From: Acidobacteriota bacterium
GTDB taxonomy: Bacteria > Acidobacteriota > Terriglobia > Terriglobales > Acidobacteriaceae
Assembly: GCA_021780075.1 (NCBI GenBank)
Contig: JAJXZL010000048.1
Coordinates: 178,355 to 242,354, forward strand
Direction of reading: 5' to 3'
DNA: 64,000 bases
Position 1 is the first letter of the stretch; every line of letters starts with the position of its first letter. Made by a program: the position numbers and the translations under genes. The notes under the pieces were generated by a model. That model was given only the letters and a program-made list of their open reading frames with translations. It did no database searches and was not told the DNA's origin. Below, in pieces: positions 1-7,430 of the stretch.

Positions 1-138
1 CAGTCCCTCGTATTGCGGCGTCAGCCCGCACTTCGACGCCACATTCACCACCAGCAGGACCTTGCCCTTGTACTCGCCCAGCGTTGTGTCCTCACCGGAA
101 ATCTTGCGAACCGGAATGTCATATATAGATGCGCTCAA
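1..138 (-). CDS. Glutathione peroxidase family protein, N-terminal part (truncated by window edge)
   Basis: Only the first 46 codons lie in the window. The translation contains [19 protein letters not shown], the signature around the peroxidatic Cys (or Sec) of glutathione/thioredoxin-dependent peroxidases, here a plain Cys. The family reduces hydroperoxides using thioredoxin or glutathione. The start is taken as TTG at 138 because GGGGAG lies about seven bases upstream on the minus strand and the residues after it (SASIYDIPV) match the usual short N-terminus. The rest of the gene, with the Gln and Trp of the active site, is outside the window. Confidence 0.85.
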   Translation of the reverse strand, partial: MSASIYDIPVRKISGEDTTLGEYKGKVLLVVNVASKCGLTPQYEGL

Positions 139-198
139 CGGAATCTCCCCCTCGCTTGAACAGCGTGTGTTCTTCCTTCGTGCAATCCATACTGCATC

Positions 199-1233
199 TC
201 AGGCAAGCAACTGCTTCGCTACCTGAATGTACAGATCAACAGCTTCCAGCAGTTCCTTCTTGGCCAGCTTTTCAAACGGCGTATGCGCCACGTGAATCGA
301 CCCCGGCCCCAGCAGCAGTGGCTCGCCCCAGTTGCTCAGCTGCGGAATGTCCGTGGTGAACTTCGCGACCATCGTCGGCAGGCCATCCACAGCGCGCAGC
401 CGCACAAAAGGAATCTCCAGCGTGAAGTCCAGCTCCGCCAGCCCTGCCGCGGCTTCCTCCAGCGCCTTGCGCACCGGCGCAGAGTCGCCCACCAGCCGCA
501 CCAGAACCTGCGCCTCGGCTTTGTCCGCAATCACATTCGGCGCGTGCCCGCCATGAATCTGGCCGATGTTCAGCGTGCTCGGGCCCACATCCTCCACCAC
601 AGGCAGATCCAGGGCCAGCATCCGGTCTAGCGCCTTCACCAGTTTATGCACGGCGCTGTCGCCCAGCTCAGGATAAGCCGAGTGCGCCATCTTGCCGGTG
701 GACTTGAGCGCAACGCGCAACGTGCCCTTTGACGCCAGGGCCAGGCGATTGTCCGTTGGCTCGCCATTGATCAGAAAGCGACTGCCTTTGGGCGACTCGT
801 TAGCCACCTTCGCGCCCGCTGAGTCGCGCTCTTCGCCGCTCACAAACAGCAGCCCCACGCGCAATCCCGCGGCCCGCAACGCTTCAGCCGCCGCCACCTG
901 CGCCGCAATAATTCCCTTCGCATCGCACACCCCGCGCCCATACATAAACTCGGCATCGTCGCTGTAAGCAATGTAGGGCGGAACAGTGTCCATGTGCGTT
1001 GAAAACACCAGTTCCGGTGTCTGCCCCTGCGTGCCCGCGTAGACGTTCCAGCGCGCACCGGCCAGGGCACTCTCCGGCGGTTGGGGCACCGGCGTTTTCT
1101 CCACTTGCCAGCCGCGGCCAGCAAGAAATTCTGCCAGAAAATCTCCCACCGCGCCCTCGTTGTAGGTGGTGGACTCGATTTGGACCAGTGCACGCGTAAA
1201 GCCGATGGGATCAAGTGGTGGAAGCTCGAACAT
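199..1233 (-). CDS. M20 family metallopeptidase (ArgE/DapE/CPG2-like)
   Basis: A 344-residue zinc-dependent amidohydrolase of the M20 family, which includes acetylornithine deacetylase, succinyl-diaminopimelate desuccinylase and carboxypeptidase G2. Metal-binding signatures are visible: STHMDTVPPY, GRGVCDAKG, and SGEERDS with the catalytic Glu. A dimerisation/lid domain follows (GKMAHSAYPELGDSAV), and a C-terminal His lies in GPGSIHVAHTPFEK. The frame is open to 1317. The ATG at 1233 is preferred because the protein then begins just before the conserved LVQIESTTYNEG. The substrate cannot be told from sequence, and no arginine or lysine genes are adjacent, so a dipeptide or N-acyl amino acid is possible. 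It is divergent from the hydrolase at 1390. Confidence 0.85.
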   Translation of the reverse strand: MFELPPLDPIGFTRALVQIESTTYNEGAVGDFLAEFLAGRGWQVEKTPVPQPPESALAGARWNVYAGTQGQTPELVFSTHMDTVPPYIAYSDDAEFMYGRGVCDAKGIIAAQVAAAEALRAAGLRVGLLFVSGEERDSAGAKVANESPKGSRFLINGEPTDNRLALASKGTLRVALKSTGKMAHSAYPELGDSAVHKLVKALDRMLALDLPVVEDVGPSTLNIGQIHGGHAPNVIADKAEAQVLVRLVGDSAPVRKALEEAAAGLAELDFTLEIPFVRLRAVDGLPTMVAKFTTDIPQLSNWGEPLLLGPGSIHVAHTPFEKLAKKELLEAVDLYIQVAKQLLA

Positions 1234-1389
1234 GATGCTGCCAGAATACCTTACGCATGGAAACATGCCTCTGGCCCCATCCATTTTCAAACGGGGGATA
1301 TTGATGGACCGGCTCATCCCTTGAGCGATTTACTTCAACACCGCACACCACAGCCCTTGCCGGAAAAATGCGCGTAGAATAACGATGGA

Positions 1390-2130
1390 ATGACCTCCAC
1401 ATTCTCACCCGGCAACCCAGCCTCTGGCGCTGGAAGCGCAATATTGCGCAACGTCGATTTGCGCGGCCCGGCCGGCCGGCTTGAGGCGCTGCTCAATGAA
1501 GGAGCGCCACAGGCGCCTTGTGCGGCGCTCGTCTGTCACCCAAATCCGATGGGCGGCGGCACCATGCATAACAAGGTCGTCTACCACGCCATGAAGGTGC
1601 TCAACGCGCCCGAGTGGGGCCTGCGCTTGCCGGTGCTGCGCTTTAACTTTCGCGGAACCGGCCTGAGCGAAGGCACCCACGACGGCAGGGCTGAAGCCGG
1701 CGATGTGCTCGCCGCCCTCAACTGGCTCGATAACACATTCAAGCTGCCTGTGTTGCTCGCCGGATTCAGCTTCGGCGCCGCCATGGCCCTCTATGCCTGT
1801 TGCGACTCCCAGGCCCGCAAGCAATCAGGCGCGGAACCACGCGCCGATGCGTGCAACCGGGTGCGCGCCATTGCCGCCCTCGGCCTGCCCACGCGCGCTG
1901 ACGGTCATCACTACCGCTATTCCTTCATCTCCAGTTGCACGCTTCCCAAGCTCTTCCTCAGCGGAGATCGCGACCAATACGCGCCCGTAGAAGACCTGCA
2001 TGATGTGGCCGCCACCACGGCCGAACCCAAAAAGATTGTGCTCCTGCATGGCGCCGATCATTTTTTTGCCGGCCAACTTGACGCGATGCAAAACGCGCTC
2101 GCCAGTTGGCTCAGGGAGCAGTTGCCATGA
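1390..2130 (+). CDS. Alpha/beta hydrolase (COG2945-like)
   Basis: A 246-residue serine hydrolase of the small alpha/beta superfamily group typified by COG2945. The oxyanion-hole region CHPNPMGGGTMHNKV and the motif RFNFRGTGLSEG are characteristic. The nucleophile elbow is GFSFGA (Ser at about residue 125), the acidic residue is probably in SGDRDQYAP, and the catalytic His is in LLHGADHFF. No signal peptide is seen, so it is probably cytoplasmic. It overlaps the glycerate kinase start in an ATGA arrangement (2127-2130), so the two genes are translationally coupled. The substrate is unknown. Confidence 0.85.
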   Translation: MTSTFSPGNPASGAGSAILRNVDLRGPAGRLEALLNEGAPQAPCAALVCHPNPMGGGTMHNKVVYHAMKVLNAPEWGLRLPVLRFNFRGTGLSEGTHDGRAEAGDVLAALNWLDNTFKLPVLLAGFSFGAAMALYACCDSQARKQSGAEPRADACNRVRAIAALGLPTRADGHHYRYSFISSCTLPKLFLSGDRDQYAPVEDLHDVAATTAEPKKIVLLHGADHFFAGQLDAMQNALASWLREQLP

Positions 2131-3581
2131 CACCCGTCAGCGATTCCGTCTTTGATCCCCTGCACGCCACGGCCACTGAAATCTTTACCGGCGCGCTGGC
2201 TGCCTGCAATATCGAGTCCGCATTTGACCGCCGCCTCCGCTTTGACGGCAACACGCTCCATCGGCTGATGCCCGACGGCAGCGGCCCGGAAACGATCAAC
2301 CTCGGCAGCTACAGGCGTGTCTTCGTGATTGCTTTGGGCAAGTCCGCTGCACCCATGCTCGACATTCTGCTCAACCGCATGAAGCGCCGCAAGGGACTGC
2401 GCGGCATCTGCTGTTCAAAGTACCTCCCCGCCAAACACAACTGGCGCTTCCGCTACTTTGAGGGCGGCCATCCGCTGCCCAACGAGGACTCCTTTGCCGC
2501 AGCGCGCGCCACGCTCGCCCTGCTCAAGAAGGCAAAGAAAGACACGCTGATCTTTTTCCTCATTTCCGGCGGCGGCTCCGCCATGTTTGACCTCCCGCTG
2601 GACCCGCAAATCAGCCTCGACGACACCAGGGCATTCCACAATGCTCTGCTCGCCTCAGGCGCGCCGATCAACGAGATCAATACCCTGCGCAAGCATTTTT
2701 CCGCCGTAAAGGGAGGACGCCTCGCACTGGCCGCCGCCGATGCCACCAAGGTCTCCGTGCTGGTGCCCGACGTGCCCCTGCGCTCGCTCGATGCGCTCTC
2801 CTCCGGTCCCACATCCCCCGATCACTCCACCGTGGACGACGTGCGCGCCATCATCGCGAAATACGATCTGGCCAGCAAGCTGCCCGCCTCCATCAGCACA
2901 TTCTTTGAGCGTACTGACCTGCCTGAGTCTCCCGGCAACAAAGGATGGCATCCCCCATTCTTTCCCAAATCCGCACGGGGAGACGCCGCATCATCCCGGC
3001 GCGTGACCCCTGCCGCCACCATGTCCGGCGAGGGCGAGGCCTTTCGTGATTCGGTCTTTGAGCTGCTCCTTTCAAGTCACGACCTGGTGGAAAACGCACG
3101 CACCCTGGCGCAGAAAGCCGGCTTCTTTGTCGCCGTAGACAACTCCTGCGACGACTGGGACTACGCCGATGCTGCGCGCTATCTCCTGGAGCGCTTTCAC
3201 TCCATGCGCGCTGTCCACCCGCGTTTCTGCCTCATCTCTGTGGGAGAGTTGACCGTCACCCTTAACCGCACGCCCGGCGCAGGAGGCCGCAATCAGCAGT
3301 TCGCGCTGGCCTGCGCCCTTGACCTCGCTCACCACTCCGGCAAGCTGCTCACCGTGCTCAGCGCCGGCACCGACGGCATCGACGGCAATACGCAAACCGC
3401 CGGAGCCATCGCCGACCCCACCACCGTGGAGCGCGCTCGCGCCTTCGGCTTTGACCCCGAAGAGTCGCTCCGCTCCTTCAACGCATGCCCGCTGTTCACC
3501 GCCCTCGGCGACGCCGTGGTCACTGGACCGACCGGCCAGAACCTGCGCGATCTGCGCCTCCTCATGGCATTCGATTCCTAG
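2127..3581 (+). CDS. Glycerate 2-kinase (DUF4147/MOFRL family)
   Basis: A 484-residue kinase of the GckA/TtuD type, which phosphorylates D-glycerate to 2-phosphoglycerate. The N-terminal DUF4147 domain shows ALGKSAAPM, the glycine-rich LISGGGSAMFDLP and the NTLRKHFSAVKGGRLA block. The C-terminal MOFRL domain shows GELTVTL, GAGGRNQQFALA and SAGTDGIDGNT. The start is ATG 2127, which overlaps the upstream stop and has AGGGAG eight bases before it; the frame extends a few codons further to TTG 2106. About 25 residues rich in Pro, Lys and Ser (around residue 285) sit between the two domains and look like a lineage-specific linker. Confidence 0.9.
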   Translation: MTPVSDSVFDPLHATATEIFTGALAACNIESAFDRRLRFDGNTLHRLMPDGSGPETINLGSYRRVFVIALGKSAAPMLDILLNRMKRRKGLRGICCSKYLPAKHNWRFRYFEGGHPLPNEDSFAAARATLALLKKAKKDTLIFFLISGGGSAMFDLPLDPQISLDDTRAFHNALLASGAPINEINTLRKHFSAVKGGRLALAAADATKVSVLVPDVPLRSLDALSSGPTSPDHSTVDDVRAIIAKYDLASKLPASISTFFERTDLPESPGNKGWHPPFFPKSARGDAASSRRVTPAATMSGEGEAFRDSVFELLLSSHDLVENARTLAQKAGFFVAVDNSCDDWDYADAARYLLERFHSMRAVHPRFCLISVGELTVTLNRTPGAGGRNQQFALACALDLAHHSGKLLTVLSAGTDGIDGNTQTAGAIADPTTVERARAFGFDPEESLRSFNACPLFTALGDAVVTGPTGQNLRDLRLLMAFDS

Positions 3582-3677
3582 CGGCCCGCCCGCGCGGGCT
3601 CCTTGCCGTTCCAAAAGCACGGCCCACGATGCAGCACAACGTTCCATTGACCGCGTCTTCTGCATTAGGATTGATCC

Positions 3678-4730
3678 GTGGCGCAAAGAGCAACCCGCAA
3701 AACAGCCGATAAGACACCCGATATCCGCGCCGTGGCCGCGCTCGCCAAGGTCTCCATCGCCACCGTCTCCAGAACCATCAACGGCGCTCCGGTCGTCAGC
3801 GACAAGCTCTCCAAGCGCGTCTGGCAGGCCATCAAGCAACTCAACTATTTCCCCAACACCCACGCGCGCAGCCTCGTCTCAGGCCGCAGCCGCATCCTCG
3901 GCATCATCGTTGAAAACATTACCAACCCCTTCTTCCCTGAGCTGATCCAGAGCTTTGAAGAGATCGCCGTCGCGCACGGATATGAGACCCTCGTCAGTTC
4001 CTCCAACAGCAATCCTGCCAACCTGGCCACCACCATCCGCCGCATGATCGAGCGCAAGGTCGAGGGCGTCGCCATGCTCACCTTCGGCGAAGAAGAGCCG
4101 GTGCTGAACCAGCTTGTGATCCACGAAATCCCAATCGTGCTCGCCGAGTTCCGCTTCGACGACCCCAACGTCAGCACCATCCTGCTCGACTACAAGACAG
4201 GCATCCACGCCGCCGTCGCTCACCTCGCTCAGCTCGGTCACAGCAAGATCGCCTTCCTCGCCGGACCGCACGATATCCACTCCGCCGTCACCCGCGAAAA
4301 CGACTTCCGCACCGCCATGGAAGCCGTCAATCTCCCCATCCGCAAAGATTGGATCATCGAGTGCGACCACACCCTCAAGGGTGGCGTCGCTGGTTTTGAG
4401 AAGCTCCAGGCGCTCGCCGACCGCCCCACCGCAATCCTCTGCTCCAACGACATGACCGCCATCGGCGTCCAGCGAGCAGCCTATCTCAAGGGCATGCGCG
4501 TCCCCCAGGATCTCTCCGTCATCGGACTCGACGACATTGACTTCGCTGAGTTCACACTGCCGCCGCTCACGACCATTCGCCTCTCGCGCTCTGACCTCGC
4601 CCACGCCGCCTTTGAAGCCCTTCGCCAGCAGGCCGAAGAGTCCGCCAGTCCCAAAAAGCAGCGCGAATTCCTCGTCTCCACCAGCCTCGTCCTCCGCAGC
4701 TCCACCGCCCCACCGCCAGCCAAAGCGTAA
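3678..4730 (+). CDS. LacI family transcriptional regulator
   Basis: A 350-residue sugar-responsive repressor-type regulator with a GTG start. The N-terminal helix-turn-helix reads DIRAVAALAKVSIATVSRTI, followed by the hinge helix (HARSLVSGRS). The periplasmic-binding-protein-like effector domain runs from about residue 75 and includes ILGIIVENITNPFFPEL, AILCSNDMTAIGVQRA and the family hallmark VIGLDDIDFAEFTLPPLTTI. The effector and operator are not identifiable. It begins 96 bases after the glycerate kinase gene on the same strand and may or may not be co-transcribed. Confidence 0.93.
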   Translation: MAQRATRKTADKTPDIRAVAALAKVSIATVSRTINGAPVVSDKLSKRVWQAIKQLNYFPNTHARSLVSGRSRILGIIVENITNPFFPELIQSFEEIAVAHGYETLVSSSNSNPANLATTIRRMIERKVEGVAMLTFGEEEPVLNQLVIHEIPIVLAEFRFDDPNVSTILLDYKTGIHAAVAHLAQLGHSKIAFLAGPHDIHSAVTRENDFRTAMEAVNLPIRKDWIIECDHTLKGGVAGFEKLQALADRPTAILCSNDMTAIGVQRAAYLKGMRVPQDLSVIGLDDIDFAEFTLPPLTTIRLSRSDLAHAAFEALRQQAEESASPKKQREFLVSTSLVLRSSTAPPPAKA

Positions 4731-5123
4731 CTCCCCAGTTCCAGAAAGATGCACCGCCGCCAATGTCCCGCGCAGGGCGCGAGCACACAGGCTGCGGAAA
4801 AACGCGCCATCGGCAATGCCTCGTGTCAGGGCATGACTTCAGTCGTGCCGCAACCAGCCCCCAGGAAATTTCTTCCGCCCAGTTTGCAGAGAATTTCCCC
4901 TCCATGGCGCACAATGGAATTGCAGCATTCGAATCCACAGCCTCGCACCACCGTCGTAGATTTCCGGATCGGATGGAGCCGCAAGCTAGCAGCTAGAGGC
5001 TGGAAGCTAGAAGCTGCCCCTACCCCCCACCCCCCCTCCCCTTTTCGCAACTTTCTAGAGATATTCTCCGATCCCACACGACGCATGGAGCAATCAAGTC
5101 ATTTAGAATCAACATAAAAACAC
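4731..5123. other. Non-coding stretch with an imperfect AGCTAGAAGCT-like tract
   Basis: I see no convincing gene in these roughly 390 bases. Open frames here lack recognisable domains. Around 4980-5015 there is a degenerate tandem tract (GCTAGCAGCTAGAGGCTGG, then AAGCTAGAAGCTG), followed by a pyrimidine-rich run at 5020-5042. Both look like simple-sequence DNA rather than coding sequence. Confidence 0.5.
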
Positions 5124-5153
5124 AAAGGCCCTCCGCCAATGGAGAGCCTTTTT
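5124..5153. terminator. Bidirectional intrinsic terminator
   Basis: An inverted repeat (AAAGGCCCTCC, loop GCCAAT, GGAGAGCCTTT) has one internal mismatch. A T run follows on the plus strand, and on the minus strand the stem is followed by the T-rich GTGTTTTTATG. It lies 25 bases beyond the stop of the minus-strand sulfur-carrier gene and most likely ends the unit that starts at about 6990. Confidence 0.75.
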
Positions 5154-5177
5154 CAGCCAAAAATCATCTGTTCTGCT

Positions 5178-5459
5178 TTAGTCGCACCCACCCGCGATTG
5201 AAGGAATCACCAGCACCTCATCGCCATCCTGAAAGCTGTACTTCTCGTTGCCCAGAAAGCGGATGTCTTCCTCGTTCACATAGAAGTTGATGAACCGCCG
5301 GATCTGCCCGTCCTCGCCGCGCAGGTGATGCTTCAGCGCGGGAAAGCGGGTCTCAATCTCCGCCACAAGCTCCGGCAGGTTGGCTGCCGTGCTGGCAATC
5401 TCCCGCACGTTGTCGGTGTGCTTCTGGAACGCATTCGGCAATAGGACTCTAACGGACAT
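5178..5459 (-). CDS. MoaD/ThiS-family sulfur carrier protein ending in GGCD
   Basis: A 93-residue ubiquitin-fold sulfur carrier. The beta-grasp pattern is visible: MSVRVLLPNAFQ at the start, VNEEDIRFL, and DGDEVLVIPSIAGG at the end. Family members carry sulfur as a thiocarboxylate on a terminal Gly-Gly after adenylation by an E1-like enzyme. Here two residues, Cys-Asp, follow the GG, so the protein would need trimming before it could be activated, as known for QbsE of thioquinolobactin synthesis, which ends in GGCF. The ATG overlaps the end of the threonine-synthase-like gene by 11 bases, implying coupled translation and a shared function. The SAM riboswitch upstream suggests a role in methionine or related sulfur metabolism. 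No E1 or JAMM protease gene is seen in the window. Confidence 0.85.
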   Translation of the reverse strand: MSVRVLLPNAFQKHTDNVREIASTAANLPELVAEIETRFPALKHHLRGEDGQIRRFINFYVNEEDIRFLGNEKYSFQDGDEVLVIPSIAGGCD

Positions 5460-6723
5460 GGCTTTCTCCTGCCAGGCTCAACTCCCGGCCTGCTGTGTGC
5501 TCTTCCACAAAGTTTTCAAAATCGCTCAGCCGCGGACGAATCGCCCGGCTCTGGTCATACGCGCCGTACAGCGCATCGGTAGTCTTCAACCCGTTGCCGG
5601 TGATGCACGTAACCGTCAGCTCGTCTGCCTGGATGCGCCCATGCGCATACAGCCGCGCCGTCACCGCCGTCGTCACGCCGCCCGCCGTCTCGGTAAAGAT
5701 GCCTTCCGTCTCCGCCAGCTCCTGAATCGCCGAAACAATCTCGACATCGGAAACATCCTCGGCCCAGCCGCCCGACGACCGAATCGCCCGCGCCGCATAC
5801 AGCCCGTCCGCCGGATTGCCAATCGCCAGCGACCGCGCAATCGTGTGCGGCCGCTGCGGCTCAATCGCCTCGGTGCCGTTCTTCACCGCCTGCGCAATCG
5901 GCGAGCAGCCCGTGGCCTGCGCGCCAAAGAAGCGCACCGGCTTGTCCTCCACCAGTCCCAGCGCAATCAGTTCGCTGAAGGCCTTGCGTATTTTCGTAAT
6001 CAGTGACCCACCTGCCATCGGAACCACCACGTTATCCGGCAGACGCCACCCAAGCTGCTCGGCAATCTCAAAGCCCACCGTCTTCGATCCCTCGGCGTAG
6101 TAGGGCCGCAGGTTCACATTCACAAAGCCCCAGTTGTAGCGGTCCGCAATCTGCGAGCAGAGCCGGTTCACATGGTCATAATTCCCATCCACGCGCACCA
6201 GCGTCGCGCCGTACACCTGCGTGTTCAGAATCTTCGCCGGCTCCAGATCGGCCGGCACAAGAATGAACGTCTTCAGCCCCAGCCGCGCCGCCTGCGCCGC
6301 CACCGCGTTGGCCAGGTTGCCCGTCGAGGAACACCCCACCGTGTCAAAACCAAACGCTTGCGCGTTGGCCAGCGCCACCGCCACCACGCGGTCCTTGAAG
6401 CTGAGCGTGGGCATGCACACGGCATCGTTCTTGATGTAGAGATTCCGCGCCCCGATGTGCGCCGCCAGCCGCGGCGCTTTCACCAGCGGAGTCAGCCCCG
6501 CGGGCGTCTGCGGCTCATAGCTGTCGGCAACCGGCAGCAGCGCGCGATAGCGCCACATGTTCAGCGGCCCGGCGCTGATGGCCTCGCGCGTAAAGCGCCC
6601 GCGGGCGTGCTCAAGGTCATACGTCACCTCAAGCGGAGAAAAGCAGTCATCGCAAATGGAAAGCGGCTGAACGCCGTAGGTCTTGCCGCACTCACGGCAT
6701 CGCAATTCGTAGGCAGTCGTCAC
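5449..6723 (-). CDS. Threonine synthase-like PLP enzyme (candidate sulfur-carrier-dependent homocysteine or cysteine synthase)
   Basis: A 424-residue fold-type II PLP enzyme closest in architecture to threonine synthase. It has an N-terminal zinc ribbon (LRCRECG and ICDDC), the PLP-lysine motif LSFKDR at about residue 115, the substrate loop SSTGNLANAVAA and a PLP-phosphate glycine loop (PMAGGSL). Classical threonine synthase converts O-phosphohomoserine to threonine. Two facts argue for another reaction here: the gene overlaps a sulfur-carrier gene, and it lies behind a SAM riboswitch, a control typical of methionine and sulfur genes. A beta- or gamma-replacement that makes homocysteine or cysteine from the carrier thiocarboxylate is therefore inferred. 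The start is GTG 6723, preceded by GAGGGA; the frame is open further upstream, but that part is riboswitch leader. Confidence 0.85.
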   Translation of the reverse strand: MTTAYELRCRECGKTYGVQPLSICDDCFSPLEVTYDLEHARGRFTREAISAGPLNMWRYRALLPVADSYEPQTPAGLTPLVKAPRLAAHIGARNLYIKNDAVCMPTLSFKDRVVAVALANAQAFGFDTVGCSSTGNLANAVAAQAARLGLKTFILVPADLEPAKILNTQVYGATLVRVDGNYDHVNRLCSQIADRYNWGFVNVNLRPYYAEGSKTVGFEIAEQLGWRLPDNVVVPMAGGSLITKIRKAFSELIALGLVEDKPVRFFGAQATGCSPIAQAVKNGTEAIEPQRPHTIARSLAIGNPADGLYAARAIRSSGGWAEDVSDVEIVSAIQELAETEGIFTETAGGVTTAVTARLYAHGRIQADELTVTCITGNGLKTTDALYGAYDQSRAIRPRLSDFENFVEEHTAGRELSLAGESHVR

Positions 6724-6852
6724 AAGTCCCTCGCATCGATGCGAGCAACTGCGGATACGCGGGCGCGTGACCGGCTCAAAAAGAGCGAACGTGAAGTGAC
6801 TCGAATAACCTTGCGAGACGCCTCGGCAAAGAGTGCTGAAGCATCCCCCGAA
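6724..6852 (-). promoter_or_regulatory. Expression platform region with a palindrome covering the ribosome binding site
   Basis: Between the riboswitch aptamer and the GTG start there is a perfect 16-base palindrome CTCGCATCGATGCGAG (6730-6745). Its last bases on the minus strand form part of the GAGGGA ribosome binding site (6727-6732). A hairpin here would hide the binding site, so translational control is plausible. No terminator with a U tract is evident between aptamer and start. Confidence 0.5.
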
Positions 6853-6958
6853 TCTCATGTTCCCCGTTTCCGGGCGAGAGTTGACACCATACTCCTGGTT
6901 TGCCCAGGCAGGTTGTCGTGGCGTCACAGGGCCCGTCCCTCAGCCACTCTGCATGAAA
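6853..6958 (-). ncRNA. SAM riboswitch (SAM-I/S-box clan) leader of the threonine-synthase-like gene
   Basis: Read on the minus strand, the leader shows the S-box layout. P1 pairs TTTCATG (6952-6958) with CATGAGA (6853-6859). The P2 core CTGAGGGACGGGCCC (6929-6943) is followed by TGTGACGCC and GACAACC, close to the consensus GAUGAAACC and GGCAACC. P3 is CCTGG-GCAAA-CCAGG (6894-6908). Next comes the J3/4-like GGTGTCAACTCTCGCC, resembling GGTGCCAATTCC. P4 is CCCG with a GAAA tetraloop and CGGG (6863-6874). The length of about 106 nt fits. Such RNAs bind S-adenosylmethionine and turn off methionine, cysteine or SAM genes. The GGCAACC element carries one G-to-A change, so it is a variant. Confidence 0.85.
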
Positions 6959-6996
6959 TTCAGGCCTGCCCTTTGGGGGCAAACTTGAATGAGTTG

Positions 6997-7025
6997 TTTA
7001 TAGCACCGCACCATTCGCAGGACAA
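6997..7025 (-). promoter_or_regulatory. Sigma70-type promoter of the riboswitch-controlled unit
   Basis: On the minus strand, TTGTCC (7020-7025) and TATAAA (6997-7002) are separated by exactly 17 bases, with TGC just before the -10 box. Transcription would start at about 6990, some 30 bases before P1 of the riboswitch. This separates the unit from the beta-propeller/MoaD pair upstream. Confidence 0.7.
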
Positions 7026-7112
7026 GCGACTTTGCAGCGAGCGGCGCAAAGCAGTATTTGAATTGCAAAATCAGAGGGTCAAGAACTCCACTGTTCGCAT
7101 TGTGCGACTCTC

Positions 7113-7430
7113 TCACCCGCCCGCAATCGCACCGACCACCATCAGCGGCTCTTTGCCCTGCGCTACGGCTTCCGGCAGTGGCGCATCGGGCGGGTCGTGC
7201 GTCAGATCTTCACCGCAGGCAAAGAAGCGCAGAAAGGGCCGCCTCTGCTGCGTGACGTGGTCGCGGATGGTGCCCATCAGCATCGGATAGCGGGCTTCGA
7301 GAGCGTCGAGCACCGAGCGCACTGTTACCGGCCCGGCAATCTCAATCGCAACGTCGCCCTCCACCCGCGCGAGGGTGCGCAGGTGGTAGGGCAACGCGAC
7401 TTGAACAGTGTGCGTGTCACCAGCCGTCAT
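7113..7430 (-). CDS. MoaD/ThiS-family protein ending in Gly-Gly
   Basis: A 105-residue beta-grasp protein that ends exactly in AIAGG, the mature form of a sulfur carrier. The N-terminal half has [13 protein letters not shown] and [15 protein letters not shown], the usual MoaD strand-helix pattern. The C-terminal half has [17 protein letters not shown] and the strand [12 protein letters not shown]. It differs from the 5178 protein in sequence and tail, so the two are not recent duplicates. Its ATG overlaps the stop of the upstream beta-propeller gene (ATGA at 7427-7430), so the two proteins are probably made together. The acceptor pathway is unknown. Confidence 0.8.
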   Translation of the reverse strand: MTAGDTHTVQVALPYHLRTLARVEGDVAIEIAGPVTVRSVLDALEARYPMLMGTIRDHVTQQRRPFLRFFACGEDLTHDPPDAPLPEAVAQGKEPLMVVGAIAGG

